Origin: Planctomycetaceae bacterium
GTDB lineage: Bacteria; Planctomycetota; Planctomycetia; Pirellulales; Pirellulaceae
Direction of reading: 5' to 3'
DNA: 6,537 nt
Assembly (NCBI GenBank): GCA_002708345.1
Contig: PANG01000080.1
Span: 5,997 to 12,533, forward strand
Below are positions 5,915 through 6,537 of this stretch, in pieces. The notes under the pieces were generated by a model. That model had not been told where the DNA came from. It did not search any database and worked only from the letters and a program-made list of their open reading frames with translations. The position numbers were made by a program, and so were the translations under genes. The first letter of the stretch is position 1; each line of letters opens with the position of its first letter.

Positions 5915-6537
5915 ATGACAATTTCCCAGCAGGTGCTCGACAAGCTCGCCCGGTTCGATACTCCCACGATTTGTAATGTCATTGAGCTGTTTGATGTGCG
6001 GCCTCGCAACGAGGGTTACATGGACCACCGCGTGCAGTGTAACTTTCCCGAATTTGCCCCGATGGTTGGATTTGCGGCGACTGCCTGTTTTCGCGCTGAT
6101 GCACCACCGGCCGGGGGTGATGCTTACGGCAGCATCCAGGTGCAGCTGGAAATGTTTGAGCAACTTCCAGGGCCCTCGGTAGTCGTCTTTGAGGATATCG
6201 ATGATCCGGCGGTGGCTGCCGTTTTTGGGGAAGTCATGTGCAGCACGTACAAGGCGTATGGATCGGTTGGGCTGGTGACCAATGGTGGGGGGAGGGACCT
6301 GGAGCAGGTGCGTGCACTGGGATACTCGGTCTTCACGGGTTCCACGATCTGTTCGCATGCTTACTGTCACATGCTTCACCTGGGACTGCCAGTTCGTGTT
6401 GGAGGCCTGATGGTGGATCAGGCCGACCTGCTGCATGGAGATGCCAACGGGGTCACGAACATTCCACCGGAGATTGCCTCGGAGGTGGCAGATATTGCCG
6501 ACCACTTCATTGCCGCTGAGGAAATCATGCTCGAGTA
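5915..6537 (+). CDS. RraA-like family protein (HMG/CHA-aldolase fold), 3' end cut by window edge
   Basis: Belongs to the RraA-like superfamily. It contains class II 4-hydroxy-4-methyl-2-oxoglutarate/4-carboxy-4-hydroxy-2-oxoadipate aldolases, related oxaloacetate decarboxylases, and the RNase E inhibitor RraA. The 207 visible codons start MTISQQVLDKLARFDTPTI and stay open to the right edge. Landmarks are FGEVMCSTYKAYG (104-116) and VTNGGGRDLEQVRALG (121-136), with R127-D128 at the Arg-Asp pair that binds substrate and Mg2+ in characterised aldolases. GLPVRVGGLMV (157-167) and LLHGDANGVTNIP (172-184) follow. A catabolic metal-dependent lyase is more likely than an RNase E regulator, because the sequence follows the aldolase-like SHAYxH...GDxNGV subfamily; the substrate is unknown. 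Family lengths suggest only a few dozen residues at most are missing. The start is the only ATG fitting the family N-terminus, and no Shine-Dalgarno is seen. It is divergent from the NHL operon. Confidence 0.92.
   Translation, partial: MTISQQVLDKLARFDTPTICNVIELFDVRPRNEGYMDHRVQCNFPEFAPMVGFAATACFRADAPPAGGDAYGSIQVQLEMFEQLPGPSVVVFEDIDDPAVAAVFGEVMCSTYKAYGSVGLVTNGGGRDLEQVRALGYSVFTGSTICSHAYCHMLHLGLPVRVGGLMVDQADLLHGDANGVTNIPPEIASEVADIADHFIAAEEIMLE

Noticed and set aside
5843..6505. 220-codon open frame on the minus strand at the right edge
   Set aside because: It is fully antisense to the RraA-like gene, whose motifs are unmistakable in the plus strand, and its translation shows no coherent fold or motif.

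Overview
The window looks like a piece of a planctomycete chromosome, probably from a marine or other aquatic Pirellulales/Planctomycetales-type bacterium. The basis is gene content, not a taxonomic search. It carries a Tat-exported Gfo/Idh/MocA oxidoreductase of the type greatly expanded in Planctomycetes, a second oxidoreductase with a Sec signal, a secreted NHL-repeat propeller, a small lipoprotein and an RraA-like enzyme. Base composition is moderately GC-rich, and most starts lack a clear Shine-Dalgarno sequence. Gene density is high: seven protein genes, no intergenic gap above about 180 bases, and no RNA gene, mobile element or CRISPR array seen.

Left part (1-1652, minus strand): cysD, the ATP sulfurylase small subunit, is cut by the left edge after 278 codons. 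Upstream of it is rsmG, a 16S rRNA m7G527 methyltransferase. The 99-base gap between them holds a good sigma70-type promoter for cysD, and a short inverted repeat overlaps its -35 element. These are housekeeping and sulfate-assimilation genes.

Middle (1744-3039, plus strand): a Gfo/Idh/MocA-family oxidoreductase with a twin-arginine signal, divergent from rsmG. Its 3' end overlaps by 11 bases the 3' end of a convergent three-gene block.

Right part (5738 down to 3029, minus strand): a tight operon in the order NHL six-bladed propeller protein, Sec-exported Gfo/Idh/MocA-like protein, small lipoprotein. A promoter with a perfect TATAAT stands upstream of the NHL gene. All three products carry export signals, so the operon probably makes an envelope or periplasmic set.

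Right edge (5915-6537, plus strand): an RraA-like (HMG/CHA-aldolase-type) protein, divergent from the NHL operon and open at the right edge. The two oxidoreductases and the RraA-like enzyme could take part in uptake-coupled breakdown of sugar-derived or other small organic acids, but no substrate can be read from the sequence.

I found no clearly new biological system. The items most worth a second look are the Sec-exported oxidoreductase with an eroded dinucleotide-binding motif inside the all-exported operon, the unknown lipoprotein, and the operator-like repeat at the cysD promoter.
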